Shown here: piece by piece, positions 26,037 through 35,213 of the stretch | Layout of the letters: every line of letters begins with the position of its first letter | Position numbering within the stretch: position 1 is the first letter of the stretch | Source: Algimonas ampicilliniresistens | GTDB taxonomy: Bacteria > Pseudomonadota > Alphaproteobacteria > Caulobacterales > Maricaulaceae | Direction: 5' to 3' | DNA: 64,000 nucleotides | Assembly (NCBI RefSeq): GCF_030159955.1 | Contig: NZ_BSNK01000001.1 | Coordinates: 62,001 to 126,000 of the forward strand | Position numbers and translations under genes: made by a program | Notes under the pieces: generated by a model | What the model was told of the DNA's origin: nothing | Seen by the model: only the letters and a program-made list of their open reading frames with translations | The model's database searches: none

Positions 26037-26168
26037 GGCCTCTCTATAGCGAAGCAGTGGTCCGCTGTCAGGGCAACAACTGTGTGTCTACGCCCACACT
26101 CAACCCCGTAAATGTCGTAATAAATTCATCGACTTGGCTGCAATGTCGGCTTGGTTGAGCAATGAAAA

Positions 26169-26180
26169 ATCGTTAACGAT
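26169..26180. promoter_or_regulatory. Perfect 12-base palindrome ATCGTTAACGAT upstream of rodZ-like gene
   Basis: A self-complementary 12-mer 36 bases before the ATG of the RodZ-like gene, in the 179-base divergent gap with dsbB. It could be a dimeric regulator site or overlap the promoter. No known consensus is matched. Confidence 0.3.
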
Positions 26181-26215
26181 GTTTTGGCACGCCCCTTGTA
26201 TCTCTGAAACTCGTC

Positions 26216-26938
26216 ATGAGCCCGACCCCAAACACAGTCCGACAGACGCTGCCGCTTGGCGCTCGCTTGCGCACACAGCGCATAGCGATGGGCTTATCGC
26301 TGGCCGATGCCTCAAAAAAATGCGGTGTTCGCCAAGATTATTTGGGCGCGCTCGAACGTCATGATCTCTCCGCTTTGCCCACTATCGGTTACGGACTTGG
26401 CTATGTGCGCGCCTATGCCCGCGCGCTGGGGCTGGATACCGAACAATCCGTGGCCGATTTCAAACGCGACAGTGAAGTGCCGTTCGATCTCGACCGGGCC
26501 AGTATGCCGCATTTCGTCCCCAAACGTCGCCTACGTCTGCCGCGCGGGTCCATTCCAGCGCTTGGCGTCTTGGCCGCCGTGGTCATGCTCAGCATGTGGT
26601 ATGGGGTGCAGCTCGACACCGTCGCGTCTTCCAACCCAAGCGTAGCCGTGACCTTTGATCCCGCTAATATCGAAGCTCCGACACCGGTTGCCGATAATGT
26701 GCTGACTGTGCGAACAACCGCGCCCAGCTGGATCAGTATTCGCGATAGTCGCGGGCGATTGATCGTCAATCGCGTCTTCGTGACGGGTGAGACTTGGCAA
26801 GCGGAAACCGGGCAATCCTTTACGCTGGGTGTGCGCGACGCTGGGGCTGTTGAACTTTGGGTCGGCGAAGCCAATCGCGGGCCGCTCGGCGCGCCCGGCG
26901 TACCGATCCGCGATATGGATCTCTCCATTGTTCGATAG
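26216..26938 (+). CDS. RodZ-like membrane-anchored HTH protein
   Basis: A 240-residue protein with an N-terminal HTH_25 domain (LPLGARLRTQRIAMGLSLADASKKCGVRQDYLGALE, about 13-75), a basic stretch, a transmembrane helix at about 112-132 and a C-terminal periplasmic DUF4115 domain (TVRTTAPSWISIRDSRGRLIVNRVF...). This is the RodZ layout; RodZ anchors MreB in rod-shape control. The following ispG gene reproduces the common rodZ-ispG linkage. Confidence 0.88.
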   Translation: MSPTPNTVRQTLPLGARLRTQRIAMGLSLADASKKCGVRQDYLGALERHDLSALPTIGYGLGYVRAYARALGLDTEQSVADFKRDSEVPFDLDRASMPHFVPKRRLRLPRGSIPALGVLAAVVMLSMWYGVQLDTVASSNPSVAVTFDPANIEAPTPVADNVLTVRTTAPSWISIRDSRGRLIVNRVFVTGETWQAETGQSFTLGVRDAGAVELWVGEANRGPLGAPGVPIRDMDLSIVR

Positions 26939-27004
26939 ATGACTGCGGTAATCTGGCCGCCACTTCGCCTTTAATCTGTCATCACTCTCCGCTATGCCCC
27001 GCGC

Positions 27005-28150
27005 ATGAGCGCTCAACCCACCTCCCTTGCCGCCGTCCGCCCTTGGCGCACGATTGAGCGCCGCGCCTGTCGCAAAATCAAGGTCGGTTCCGTCGAGGTT
27101 GGCGGTGATGCGCCTATCGCTGTGCAGTCCATGACCAACACGCTGACCCATGATGTCGACGCGACGGTCGGGCAGATCAAACGGTTAGAAGAGGTCGGGG
27201 CGGATATTGTTCGTGTCTCGGTCCCCGATCCGGACAGCTCCACCGCGCTCCGCGCCATCGTCGATCAGGTCAATGTCCCGCTCGTGGCCGATATTCATTT
27301 CCATTATAAACGCGGCATCGAAGCGGCCGATAATGGCGCCGCCTGCCTGCGTATCAATCCCGGCAATATTGGCGGACAAGCGCGCGTCAAAGAAGTTGTC
27401 GCAGCGGCGCGCGCCAATGGCTGTTCGATCCGCATCGGTGTGAATGGCGGCAGCTTGGAACGCGACCTGCTCGAAAAATATGGCGAGCCCTGTCCTGACG
27501 CGATGGTGGAAAGCGCGCTGATGCACGCCCGCATGCTCGATGATGAAGGCTTTCATGAGTATAAAATTTCGGTGAAGGCGTCGGATATTTTCCTGACCGT
27601 TGCCGCCTATCACCAACTCGCCGAGGCTACGGACGCGCCGCTACATCTGGGTATCACAGAGGCAGGCGGACAGCGCATCGGCACCGTCAAATCCTCTATC
27701 GGCATGGGCAATCTGCTCTGGGCCGGGATTGGCGACACAATCCGTGTGTCCCTGTCCGACGAACCGGAAGAAGAAATCCGCGTCGGCTTCGATATGCTCA
27801 AATCGCTCGGTCTGCGCACGCGCGGCGTCAACATCATCTCTTGCCCGTCCTGCGCGCGGCAGGGCTTTGATGTTATCAAAACCGTCCGCATCCTAGAAGA
27901 GCGCCTCAGCCATATCAGTGAACCGATCAGCCTCTCCATCATTGGCTGCGTCGTGAACGGCCCCGGCGAAGCCATGTTCACGGATGTCGGCTTCACCGGC
28001 GGCAGTGCAGGCTACGGCATGATGTACCACGCCGGCAAAAAGAGCGGAAAAACCGACAATATCGACATGATTGATGAGATCGTCGAAGCAGTTGAGGCGA
28101 AGGCGGAAGTCGTTCGGGCCGAACGGGACGGATTGCTGGCGGCAGAGTAG
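27005..28150 (+). CDS. ispG: 4-hydroxy-3-methylbut-2-enyl diphosphate synthase IspG (GcpE)
   Basis: IspG converts MEcPP to HMBPP in the non-mevalonate isoprenoid pathway. The 381-residue enzyme has the N-terminal TIM-barrel with [15 protein letters not shown] and [13 protein letters not shown], and the C-terminal [4Fe-4S] domain with CPSCARQG and CVVNGPGEA, supplying the three cluster cysteines and a Glu. Length and motifs are complete. It lies 66 bases after the RodZ-like gene. Confidence 0.97.
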   Translation: MSAQPTSLAAVRPWRTIERRACRKIKVGSVEVGGDAPIAVQSMTNTLTHDVDATVGQIKRLEEVGADIVRVSVPDPDSSTALRAIVDQVNVPLVADIHFHYKRGIEAADNGAACLRINPGNIGGQARVKEVVAAARANGCSIRIGVNGGSLERDLLEKYGEPCPDAMVESALMHARMLDDEGFHEYKISVKASDIFLTVAAYHQLAEATDAPLHLGITEAGGQRIGTVKSSIGMGNLLWAGIGDTIRVSLSDEPEEEIRVGFDMLKSLGLRTRGVNIISCPSCARQGFDVIKTVRILEERLSHISEPISLSIIGCVVNGPGEAMFTDVGFTGGSAGYGMMYHAGKKSGKTDNIDMIDEIVEAVEAKAEVVRAERDGLLAAE

Positions 28151-28271
28151 ATTATAGCCTCACCCTATCCAAATTATAGAACCAATATACATGTCCTAAC
28201 CTTCCTCTCGGCAAACCCAAGCTTTAGATGCGGCGTAAGAACGTAACTGAAACTGGTTTGGAGCGACCGAG

Positions 28272-29105
28272 ATGATGAGATTGACTTTAATGGTTGGGGC
28301 TTCGGCTCTGATGGCGGCGTGTAGCACGGCAGAAGAGACCGTTGATGAGGTCGTTGATACGGTGGTGATGGCGGCGTCTGATGATGTCTGCACCACCTTT
28401 GGCCCGCAAACGCCGCGCGATATTTCCATGAAGACTGGGACGAATGCGAACATGTTCGATCTGGCGCCCGCATCGACCGCGCTGAACCTCTGCAATATTC
28501 ACTCGCATACCAATGCTGAACATAAAGGACCGGGTTTCTCAGTCTATGCTGGCCCGGGTCCGGATGGTGGCTATCAGTGTAACGGAACCGACGATCTGAC
28601 CGCCGCCGAACTGGCCCCCTACACAGGTGAGCGCAGCTATGAGGGCGCAGAGCCGGGCGACACGATTGAAGTCCACTGGGTGCATTCATCTTGTGATGTG
28701 CAGCCGGGCGAAGGTCTGGGGTCTTGCCTGACGGATGCCTGTACAGATCCAAAGCTACGCGTCGAAACGCAGGTCTTCCTCGTCGTGAATGACGCCAATG
28801 CGCTTGACATGACAGAGATGGATTATGCGGCAGGGTCCGGCGCGGGCGCAGCCGTGCATCAAGCCTCGATGATCCCAAGCAATACAGGTGATCCGATCAT
28901 CTTCCGCGGCTCTACCACAGGCCCAAGCTATGATCAGAAGACGTGCTCACCGGTTGAAGTGACCTGGTCAGTGCGTCCTCAATGTACCAAGATCGACGTT
29001 GCGTCCCTCCACGCGTGGGGCAAGGATAATGCTTTCATGGAAACCAAGAGCCACGGTGTGCGCGATCTGGTCACGGACCCACGTTTGCTCTCCACAATCA
29101 AATAG
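28272..29105 (+). CDS. Delta-class carbonic anhydrase lipoprotein
   Basis: A 277-residue predicted lipoprotein (MRLTLMVGASALMAACS, Cys17) whose core matches delta-class carbonic anhydrases, known from diatoms and some marine bacteria: FGPQTPRDI, LNLCNIHSHTNAEHKGPGF (candidate zinc histidines 77 and 79), GDTIEVHWVHSS (His135, His138), LRVETQVFLVVND, and C-terminal HGVRDLVTDPRLLSTIK. It should interconvert CO2 and bicarbonate outside the cytoplasm. An 11-residue acidic linker (EETVDEVVDTV) precedes the catalytic domain. A terminator follows at 29185; the gene stands alone. Confidence 0.88.
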   Translation: MMRLTLMVGASALMAACSTAEETVDEVVDTVVMAASDDVCTTFGPQTPRDISMKTGTNANMFDLAPASTALNLCNIHSHTNAEHKGPGFSVYAGPGPDGGYQCNGTDDLTAAELAPYTGERSYEGAEPGDTIEVHWVHSSCDVQPGEGLGSCLTDACTDPKLRVETQVFLVVNDANALDMTEMDYAAGSGAGAAVHQASMIPSNTGDPIIFRGSTTGPSYDQKTCSPVEVTWSVRPQCTKIDVASLHAWGKDNAFMETKSHGVRDLVTDPRLLSTIK

Positions 29106-29184
29106 TCGCGTTTGAATGAGCGGCGTTTCATTTATCTAGGCGGCGTTCCTGCGACTCGTTCATCGAGCCGTACCGCTGACGAGG

Positions 29185-29224
29185 CCCGGGTCGCAATTAC
29201 CCCTGCGATCCGGGTTTCTTTTTT
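29185..29224 (+). terminator. Rho-independent terminator after delta carbonic anhydrase
   Basis: A ten-bp stem (CCCGGGTCGC / GCGATCCGGG, one G-T wobble) with a ten-base loop is followed by TTTCTTTTTT. It lies 80 bases after the stop codon. The rest of the 207-base gap to the next gene holds nothing I can assign. Confidence 0.85.
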
Positions 29225-29312
29225 AGGACTTTTTCAGGGTTTGCTAACCCTAATTCCAATTTCCACACGGCCTGTTAAGACAGCTCTGACAGCTTGACCC
29301 TATGTCAGGCGA

Positions 29313-30470
29313 ATGGAAATGACCCGGCCGGACAATTTTATTGGGGCGTCGCCCGTCCAACTCAGCCGAGCGGTGCTGGCCCATAGTGCGGCGCGGTTGC
29401 GCGCTTGGACTGTGGATGCGGCGCTGCCCTTTTGGGTGGACCACGCTCAGTTGGACGATGGGTCTTGGGTCGAACATTTACGGCTGGACGGCATACCGGA
29501 TCACTCCGCCGAACGCCGCTGGCGTATCGTCGCACGGCAGGCTGTCGCCTATGCTCAAGCGACGCAGGCGGGCTGGTGGGACGGTACGTCCGTCGCGCGC
29601 CGCAGTTTCGAGGCCTATTGGTCTCAAGGCTGGACCGGAGATCATGTCGTTCACCGCATTCTGCCGGACGGGACAATATCGGACCCTCGAAGTGACCTCT
29701 ATGATCAAGCCTTCGGCCTGCTCGCTTGCGCGCGCCTATTCGCACTGACGGGTGAGGCGGGCTACCGCTATAAGGCGGCAGAACTGATTGCACGTTTGGA
29801 CGCGAGTAAACATCCGTCAGGGGGTTGGCGTGAAGGCACGGTCAAGCCGTTTCCGCGACGACAGAACCCGCATATGCATCTGTTAGAGGCCTCGTTGGCC
29901 TTACACCAGGCGACGGGGCAGGCGGATGATCTGGCCATCGCGCATGAGGTGATCGGTCTGTTTGAACGGCATTTTCTACGCGGTGACACGATCGGGGAAA
30001 TCTTCAACGAAGATTGGAGCCCACATCCAGAACATGGTGATTGTGTCGAGCCCGGCCACGCTGCGGAATGGATCTGGCTATTGTCGGAATATGACAAAGC
30101 AACCGGAGCCGATCATTCAGCCGCACAATACGCGCTCTATGAACGTGCCTTTCGCAATCGGCTCGGCATATTGTTCGACATAGAGTGCCGGAGCGGTGAC
30201 ATTACCCGCCAGACCACGCGCGCTTGGGTTCAAACCGAAGCGATCAAGGCGCATTTGGCAATGGCTGAACGCGGGGCACCCGGCGCGGCCGAGATGGCAG
30301 CGTCGACAATTGACGCGATGTTCGGAACGATCTTACAACCGGACGGGACTTGGGTGGATCAACAAAATGCCTGCGGTGCGCCGATTGCGACCACGATCCC
30401 GGTCAGCACCATGTACCATATTGTCGGCATGGCGGTCGAAGCCGAGCGAGTCTCTGGCGGGCGTCTCTAA
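29313..30470 (+). CDS. AGE-family sugar epimerase/isomerase
   Basis: A 385-residue (alpha/alpha)6-barrel protein of the N-acylglucosamine 2-epimerase family. Landmarks include RLDGIPDHSAERRWRIVARQAVAYAQA, DLYDQAFGLLACARLF, RRQNPHMHLLEASLAL, and VEPGHAAEWIWLL with the catalytic histidine pattern. The relatives act on GlcNAc/ManNAc, cellobiose or mannose; phosphomannose-isomerase-type activity has been reported for this subgroup. Start could be ATG 29313 or 29319. It is monocistronic as far as can be seen. Confidence 0.88.
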   Translation: MEMTRPDNFIGASPVQLSRAVLAHSAARLRAWTVDAALPFWVDHAQLDDGSWVEHLRLDGIPDHSAERRWRIVARQAVAYAQATQAGWWDGTSVARRSFEAYWSQGWTGDHVVHRILPDGTISDPRSDLYDQAFGLLACARLFALTGEAGYRYKAAELIARLDASKHPSGGWREGTVKPFPRRQNPHMHLLEASLALHQATGQADDLAIAHEVIGLFERHFLRGDTIGEIFNEDWSPHPEHGDCVEPGHAAEWIWLLSEYDKATGADHSAAQYALYERAFRNRLGILFDIECRSGDITRQTTRAWVQTEAIKAHLAMAERGAPGAAEMAASTIDAMFGTILQPDGTWVDQQNACGAPIATTIPVSTMYHIVGMAVEAERVSGGRL

Positions 30471-30488
30471 CTCCCAAGTCCAGAGACC

Positions 30489-31061
30489 TTAGGTCTTATC
30501 CAAAACTTCAACTTGGAACGCGGCGACATCCATTTGTTTGCGTTCTCCGGCGCGACCGGGGAAGACAGCAATCAAGTCAACATTGGCGGGCGCGTCGATG
30601 ATGGGTGGCCGATATTCGAACCGGTAATCCTGCCAATCGGCACCCAGCTGAAACGTGCTCCAGCCTGACGGTCGTCCTTCCATCGTGAAATAACCGGAAT
30701 CAAATGACGCAAGCGGGTTGGCGCGTGAGGCGCGGGCGCGAATTGTGATGCGCAGCAATCGTCCAGCAAAGGCACGTTCATGGCCGGGGCCAAGCGTCGC
30801 GAACACGCCGATGGACTGCGGCCCCTGACCCGACGGTGTGAATTGGGACAGGCGGATGAAGCCGCCATCTTCATCGATAAAATCACCTTCTGATCCGGGC
30901 GAAATGGTCAACTCAACCAAATCCGGCCCGGACAGAGTCCATCCTTCAGAGATAATCTCTTCATCCGTAATGGACTGGCTGCCCCCAAAGGATAGGGCGA
31001 ACAAGACCATCGCGAAGGTCACCAGCGCGGCCAGTGAATAGAATATGCGGTCCGCAAACAT
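30489..31061 (-). CDS. Hypothetical membrane-anchored protein, possible beta-sandwich
   Basis: A 190-residue protein with an N-terminal transmembrane helix or signal anchor (about 7-27, FYSLAALVTFAMVLFALSFGG) and a periplasmic region with alternating hydrophobic residues such as GRLLRITIRARASRAN and WQDYRFEYRPP, a pattern seen in carbohydrate-binding-module-like beta-sandwiches (galactose-binding-like). No family can be named. It lies 76 bases after the Hsp70-like gene on the same strand and may be the last gene of that unit. Confidence 0.6.
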   Translation of the reverse strand: MFADRIFYSLAALVTFAMVLFALSFGGSQSITDEEIISEGWTLSGPDLVELTISPGSEGDFIDEDGGFIRLSQFTPSGQGPQSIGVFATLGPGHERAFAGRLLRITIRARASRANPLASFDSGYFTMEGRPSGWSTFQLGADWQDYRFEYRPPIIDAPANVDLIAVFPGRAGERKQMDVAAFQVEVLDKT

Positions 31062-31137
31062 CGAACGCGCGTTACCATGTTTTCGCGCCCATGCCAGCGC
31101 CAGACGGTTAATAGGACAATGAATTACGAGACAGGAC

Positions 31138-33066
31138 TCAGATTAAGAATAAGACGGCGCGTTCATCCGCCCGGTCGAGCAAGGCCCGCCCCAGCATATC
31201 GGTCAAATCTTCGGAAAACCGTTGTGAGGCCTGTCCGTCCCAAGCTTGGCGCACGGCTTCGATCAGTTCGGGGCGCTGTTTGTTGATCGCTTGATCGATG
31301 CGTTTTTCGGTCAAAACCTGCCGAGCGACAACAGGGACTCGGGCTCCGCGGAACCGACCGGCTAAGGCACGTCGACCATAAAGATAGCTACCACCCGCGA
31401 CGGCCCCGCCAATCAGCAAGCCGAGCGGGTTCATCAAGAGCGGCGCGAACAGATTAGCGTGGGCCAGCAGGGCGCTGACCAGAATCGCAGCCAGTGTCGT
31501 GCCAAGCAAGGCTGTGTCGGTTTCCAGCGCTCCAATTTTCGGGGCAGCCAGCGATAGACCTTCTAAATGTTGGCTGACATGGTGGGACTCATCCAAGCTC
31601 AGCACCATGGCAGGCAAGCCATGTTCACGGCAGAGCGGATCAGTGATCGTTTCGATCTCGCGCTGTAGGTCGGCGAACCAGCGCCCGATAACGGGGCGCA
31701 ATTTCGCCTGTGCTGTATCAGACCGAAGCCAATCCGCGACCGATTGGGTCAGATGCGCCTCGACCTCGTCCAGAGACGCGATTGCGCCGGATCGCCAAGA
31801 CCGGAAGGCAGGTTTAATACAATCCTCTGTCAGACCATCGACCAAGGCTGGAGCGAGCGTTTCGCCCAACTTACGGGCGGCTTCACTGGCGCGCTCGGTT
31901 ACGTCTCCATCAGGTTCCATCAGCGCGCCGACCTCATGTTTGAAGCTGGCATGTAGAAATTCAAACCGGCCCAACCAAGCGAGACCGCGCGCGATGGCAA
32001 ATTCTGGCTCGGCACCACGAATGACACGGGCCCTCGGGAAGGCAGATTTAGTTGCGGGGAGAACGAGCGGTAGGCGCGCCGCGCCGCCGGTCAATAAGAC
32101 TGTGTCCGGATCGCGCCCGCCAAGCCGTTCAATGGTTTCGCGCAGGGCAAAGTCAAATGCGCTCGTCCAGCTATAGCCGTGTAGCGCGTCCAGTGGTTTG
32201 GACAGGATGGCATCGGCGTCGGCTTTGTCGATGCGGATTTCGAAAAGCAGGCCTTTATCGACAGGCAGGCGACGGATCATTTCGACCGGCTTATCTTCGC
32301 CGGTGAAATAGGCCTCTTTCGCCTCGCGGCACCAAAACTCCAGAATAGGGCGGTAGGCCGGATGGCTCTTAAGCAAGGTCTCGATCCGCTTGCGCTGCGG
32401 TTGACGCGCGAGATTCATCTCGAAAATCTCTGTATCAAGCAGGCCTGAGCCGAGAATATTGTGTCCAACATCGTCAGCCGCCAGATCACGGCAATAGGTC
32501 AGGTCGGTTGTTGAACTGCCAATGTCGACAATTAGGACAGAGGCGCGCGCGTCCTCCATCGATAGGTAGCCCTGCTCCAACGCGGTCATCAGCGCGGCAC
32601 GGGACTCAGAGACGATCCGCGCTTCTTTCAAACCCGCCGCTTTGACAAACAAATTGCGATAATGCTGGCGCACTTCATTTGACCAACCGGACGGGCAGCC
32701 AATGACAAAATGGCTTTCTTTCGGACCCCGCAGACTGCCGTCTTCTGTGAGCCCTTGGATCAGGGCTTGGGTGAAGAGGGTCAACGGTTCGCGCACATCC
32801 GGTGCGTCCAGATCGGAGGATTTGAACTTGGCCCAGACTTTGGCACTACCCGCTGAACTGGGAAGGGTGAGCGCTTCAGCGCCAATACGAATATTCTTCG
32901 ATCGCCCTTTATCTTTCGACACGGCTGTGACGAGGCTGCGCACACCCCGATATTCGAGGATTTCCGGTTCCGCATGACCTTGGCCGAAAGCCCGCGCGAG
33001 CGCGGTCTCGCCGTGACCCAGATCGAAGCCGATAAACTCAATATCTTTCATATTGGGTGTCGTCAT
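31138..33066 (-). CDS. Hsp70-like actin-fold ATPase with C-terminal membrane hairpin
   Basis: About 642 residues from ATG 33066. The N-terminal half is an actin/Hsp70 ATPase: phosphate-1 FIGFDLGHGETALA near 15, HFVIGCPSGW, phosphate-2 IVDIGSSTTDLTY near 181, and adenosine motif LLTGGAARLPLV near 326, followed by EFAIARGLAWLG. No Hsp70 substrate-binding domain follows; instead there is a helical region (about 390-500), two adjacent transmembrane segments at about 522-564 and a charged C-terminal tail (RVPVVARQVLTEKRIDQ...). It overlaps the upstream gene by ATGA, so the pair is coupled. Family membership beyond the Hsp70 superfamily is not recognised. Confidence 0.75.
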   Translation of the reverse strand: MTTPNMKDIEFIGFDLGHGETALARAFGQGHAEPEILEYRGVRSLVTAVSKDKGRSKNIRIGAEALTLPSSAGSAKVWAKFKSSDLDAPDVREPLTLFTQALIQGLTEDGSLRGPKESHFVIGCPSGWSNEVRQHYRNLFVKAAGLKEARIVSESRAALMTALEQGYLSMEDARASVLIVDIGSSTTDLTYCRDLAADDVGHNILGSGLLDTEIFEMNLARQPQRKRIETLLKSHPAYRPILEFWCREAKEAYFTGEDKPVEMIRRLPVDKGLLFEIRIDKADADAILSKPLDALHGYSWTSAFDFALRETIERLGGRDPDTVLLTGGAARLPLVLPATKSAFPRARVIRGAEPEFAIARGLAWLGRFEFLHASFKHEVGALMEPDGDVTERASEAARKLGETLAPALVDGLTEDCIKPAFRSWRSGAIASLDEVEAHLTQSVADWLRSDTAQAKLRPVIGRWFADLQREIETITDPLCREHGLPAMVLSLDESHHVSQHLEGLSLAAPKIGALETDTALLGTTLAAILVSALLAHANLFAPLLMNPLGLLIGGAVAGGSYLYGRRALAGRFRGARVPVVARQVLTEKRIDQAINKQRPELIEAVRQAWDGQASQRFSEDLTDMLGRALLDRADERAVLFLI

Positions 33067-33950
33067 TCGCTGCGCACCCAAACTGTCCCGCGACGTACGA
33101 CGCGGCCATCATCCGTGACCAGCGCAGGCGCGGCCGTTTGTAAATCGGGGCCATCGCTTCCCCCAGGCACGGGCAGGCGGTCAAACCAGTTGGCGGTTTT
33201 TTTGGAATAGTCGACTTGCTGCAATCCCGCACCTTCGATCAAGGTCGGGAGTTCGCGGCGCGCCAGCTCCAAGGCGTAAGTGGAATCATCGGCACGTCCG
33301 GCTTCAAGCAGACCTTGCAACAGTGCTGTCAGTCGCGTGTCATCCCGCCAGTGAACTTCCGTCGTCGGCGTAGATAGGCGCAGCAATATATGATCGGCGG
33401 TTTTAAGCGCGTCCGTGACTTGGGCGACTAATCCAGCTTGATCGAGCCGAACAACGGCGGAGGCGCGGCGGGTTCGCCCGGATGCGTCTTCGATTGTTTT
33501 CGGTTTCGGCCAGAAGGGCAGGCGCGACAGGTTCAGCGTGGACACCGCATGCAATCCAGCCAGACCAACTGCGCCCCAAAACGCCAGGCCGACGCCTTGG
33601 AGTAATCCGGCAGCCCCGAGCAGGCCGGCGCCGCCATAAAACAGTGACGGTCGAAGGCTCACCTTAAATCCCGGCTTGGTCGCCACTTCGTCCCAGACGA
33701 TATCGGCATGGCTTGCCCGGTCGATCAGACCTGTGCCGGATTTGACGATTTCGATCAGCCATTGACCCGCGCGTTGCAGAGCGGGATCCGTCGCGGCGCG
33801 TGCATATTGGGCGGCCGTCCGGTCTAGCACACGGCGAACCGCCCCCACGGCCTGCGCCGGACTATCCGTATCGGACAGATCAAGAGCGCCAACCTCGCGC
33901 GCAAAATGCTGCGACAGCGACAAAGCGGGGAGTTGTGGGTCACGAGACAC
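33063..33950 (-). CDS. Hypothetical membrane partner of the Hsp70-like ATPase
   Basis: A 295-residue protein with an N-terminal helical domain (about 10-95), a tight transmembrane hairpin at about 103-140 (SLFYGGAGLLGAAGLLQGVGLAFWGAVGLAGLH), and a C-terminal soluble domain starting KTIEDASGRTRRASAVVRLDQAGLVAQVTDALKTADHILLRL. No family is recognised. Its TGA overlaps the ATG of the Hsp70-like gene (ATGA), so the two are made together. A role as exchange factor or membrane receptor for the ATPase is possible but only an inference. Confidence 0.65.
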   Translation of the reverse strand: MSRDPQLPALSLSQHFAREVGALDLSDTDSPAQAVGAVRRVLDRTAAQYARAATDPALQRAGQWLIEIVKSGTGLIDRASHADIVWDEVATKPGFKVSLRPSLFYGGAGLLGAAGLLQGVGLAFWGAVGLAGLHAVSTLNLSRLPFWPKPKTIEDASGRTRRASAVVRLDQAGLVAQVTDALKTADHILLRLSTPTTEVHWRDDTRLTALLQGLLEAGRADDSTYALELARRELPTLIEGAGLQQVDYSKKTANWFDRLPVPGGSDGPDLQTAAPALVTDDGRVVRRGTVWVRSE

Positions 33951-33999
33951 TTAGGCGATGTCGTGACGCGAGCGACATGAGTCAAGCGCAATGGCCTGC

Positions 34000-34245
34000 C
34001 TATAGGGTGACCAGCGCCAATTTCTCAGTCCGGCGCAACTGCTTGATCGCATATTCACGCTTTAATGCGGAAGACCGACAGTCGGCGGGTTCGGACCATA
34101 TCAACGAGACGGGACGGCGCGCTTTAGTATATTTTGCGCCGCGCCCGGCATTATGCACGGCGAGCCGTGCGGCGGCATCACGGGCAATGCCCGTGTAAAG
34201 CGACCCATCGGCGCAGCGCAGCATATAGACAGTCCAATCAGCCAT
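34000..34245 (-). CDS. GIY-YIG domain protein (UPF0213)
   Basis: An 81-residue single-domain GIY-YIG protein: WTVYMLRCADGSLYTGIARDAAARL holds the two Tyr/Gly motifs, the catalytic Arg lies in RLAVHN, and KREYAIKQLRRTEKLAL ends with the Glu. UPF0213 members are small nuclease-like proteins of unclear role. It lies between the M28 peptidase and the hypothetical partner gene on the same strand, 24 bases after the peptidase. Confidence 0.93.
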   Translation of the reverse strand: MADWTVYMLRCADGSLYTGIARDAAARLAVHNAGRGAKYTKARRPVSLIWSEPADCRSSALKREYAIKQLRRTEKLALVTL

Positions 34246-34268
34246 GATGATAGACTGACGGGCGCGCC

Positions 34269-35213
34269 TTAAGGTTCGGTTGAAGCCGGCGTTGTTTGGG
34301 CCGCCGATTGGGCAATTTCGTCGAGGTTTTCGTCCAATATATAGGCCGTACTGACAGCCAGACGAACCGCGTCGCGATAGATGTTGAGCGGAATCGTATC
34401 AAACTCATCACTCGTCTGATGGTAATGTGGATGATCTTCGACACCGTAATAAACGAATGGAATGCCAAGCTGATGGAAGGCGCGATGGTCGGATTGGCCA
34501 GTCCAATCATTGGCCCCGTCTTCCGGGCGATCATGTCCGAAGCGAACCTCAAGATCGACCGTCTCTGCCGCCATTTCAATCAAGGGTTTGAGCGCTGGTG
34601 TGTGATACGCGCCCGCCATGTAGATAATCCCGTCCTTGTTTTGCGCGATCATATCGAGGTTCATGTTGACGCGAGGGCGATCATCAAGACGGGTTTTGAC
34701 ATACTCTCCCGCGCCGCCGAGGCCTAGTTCTTCGGCATCGAACCAGACGATATTGACGTCATGTTCAGGCGGGGTGTTCCGCAGGTTTTTGAGAATAGAC
34801 AGCAGCGCGCCAGAGCCTGACGCATTATCGTCTGCACCATTGAAGATCTCGTCGTCGCGCGTGCCGAGATGATCATAATGGGCTGTGATCTCCAAGACAG
34901 GTCCGCCGTCTGTTTTGCCGGGAATATTGACGATAATATTTGTGCCTGAAATTGTCCTGACCTCACCGCGGCGATCCAGTTCATAAGTGAATGAATGAAG
35001 CTCTGGGGCCACGCCGCCATTAAGTTGTGTGGCTTGCTTCACCAGATAGTCGCGGGCCATCTGATTGCCCTGCGTCCCGGTGCGGCGACCTTGCATCGCG
35101 TCAGCGGACAAGACTTCCATGGCGGCGGTTGCAAGCTCAACATCGATCTTCGCGGATGACGGTTGCGAACAGGCCGCGAGCAGGGCAGCCGTCGTCAAAA
35201 AAAGCTTTTTCAT
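34269..35213 (-). CDS. M28-family zinc aminopeptidase lipoprotein
   Basis: A 314-residue lipoprotein (LAACSQPSSA, Cys15) with an M28 di-zinc peptidase domain: HYDHLG (His and Asp), NGADDNASGSGALLSILKNL (bridging Asp), WFDAEELGLGGAG (Glu-Glu), MNLDMIAQNKDGI, and SDHRAFHQLGIPFVYYG with the C-terminal His. It should trim peptides in the periplasm or at the surface. Its start overlaps the M19 dipeptidase stop by ATGA, so it is the last of a coupled four-gene set. Confidence 0.92.
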   Translation of the reverse strand: MKKLFLTTAALLAACSQPSSAKIDVELATAAMEVLSADAMQGRRTGTQGNQMARDYLVKQATQLNGGVAPELHSFTYELDRRGEVRTISGTNIIVNIPGKTDGGPVLEITAHYDHLGTRDDEIFNGADDNASGSGALLSILKNLRNTPPEHDVNIVWFDAEELGLGGAGEYVKTRLDDRPRVNMNLDMIAQNKDGIIYMAGAYHTPALKPLIEMAAETVDLEVRFGHDRPEDGANDWTGQSDHRAFHQLGIPFVYYGVEDHPHYHQTSDEFDTIPLNIYRDAVRLAVSTAYILDENLDEIAQSAAQTTPASTEP

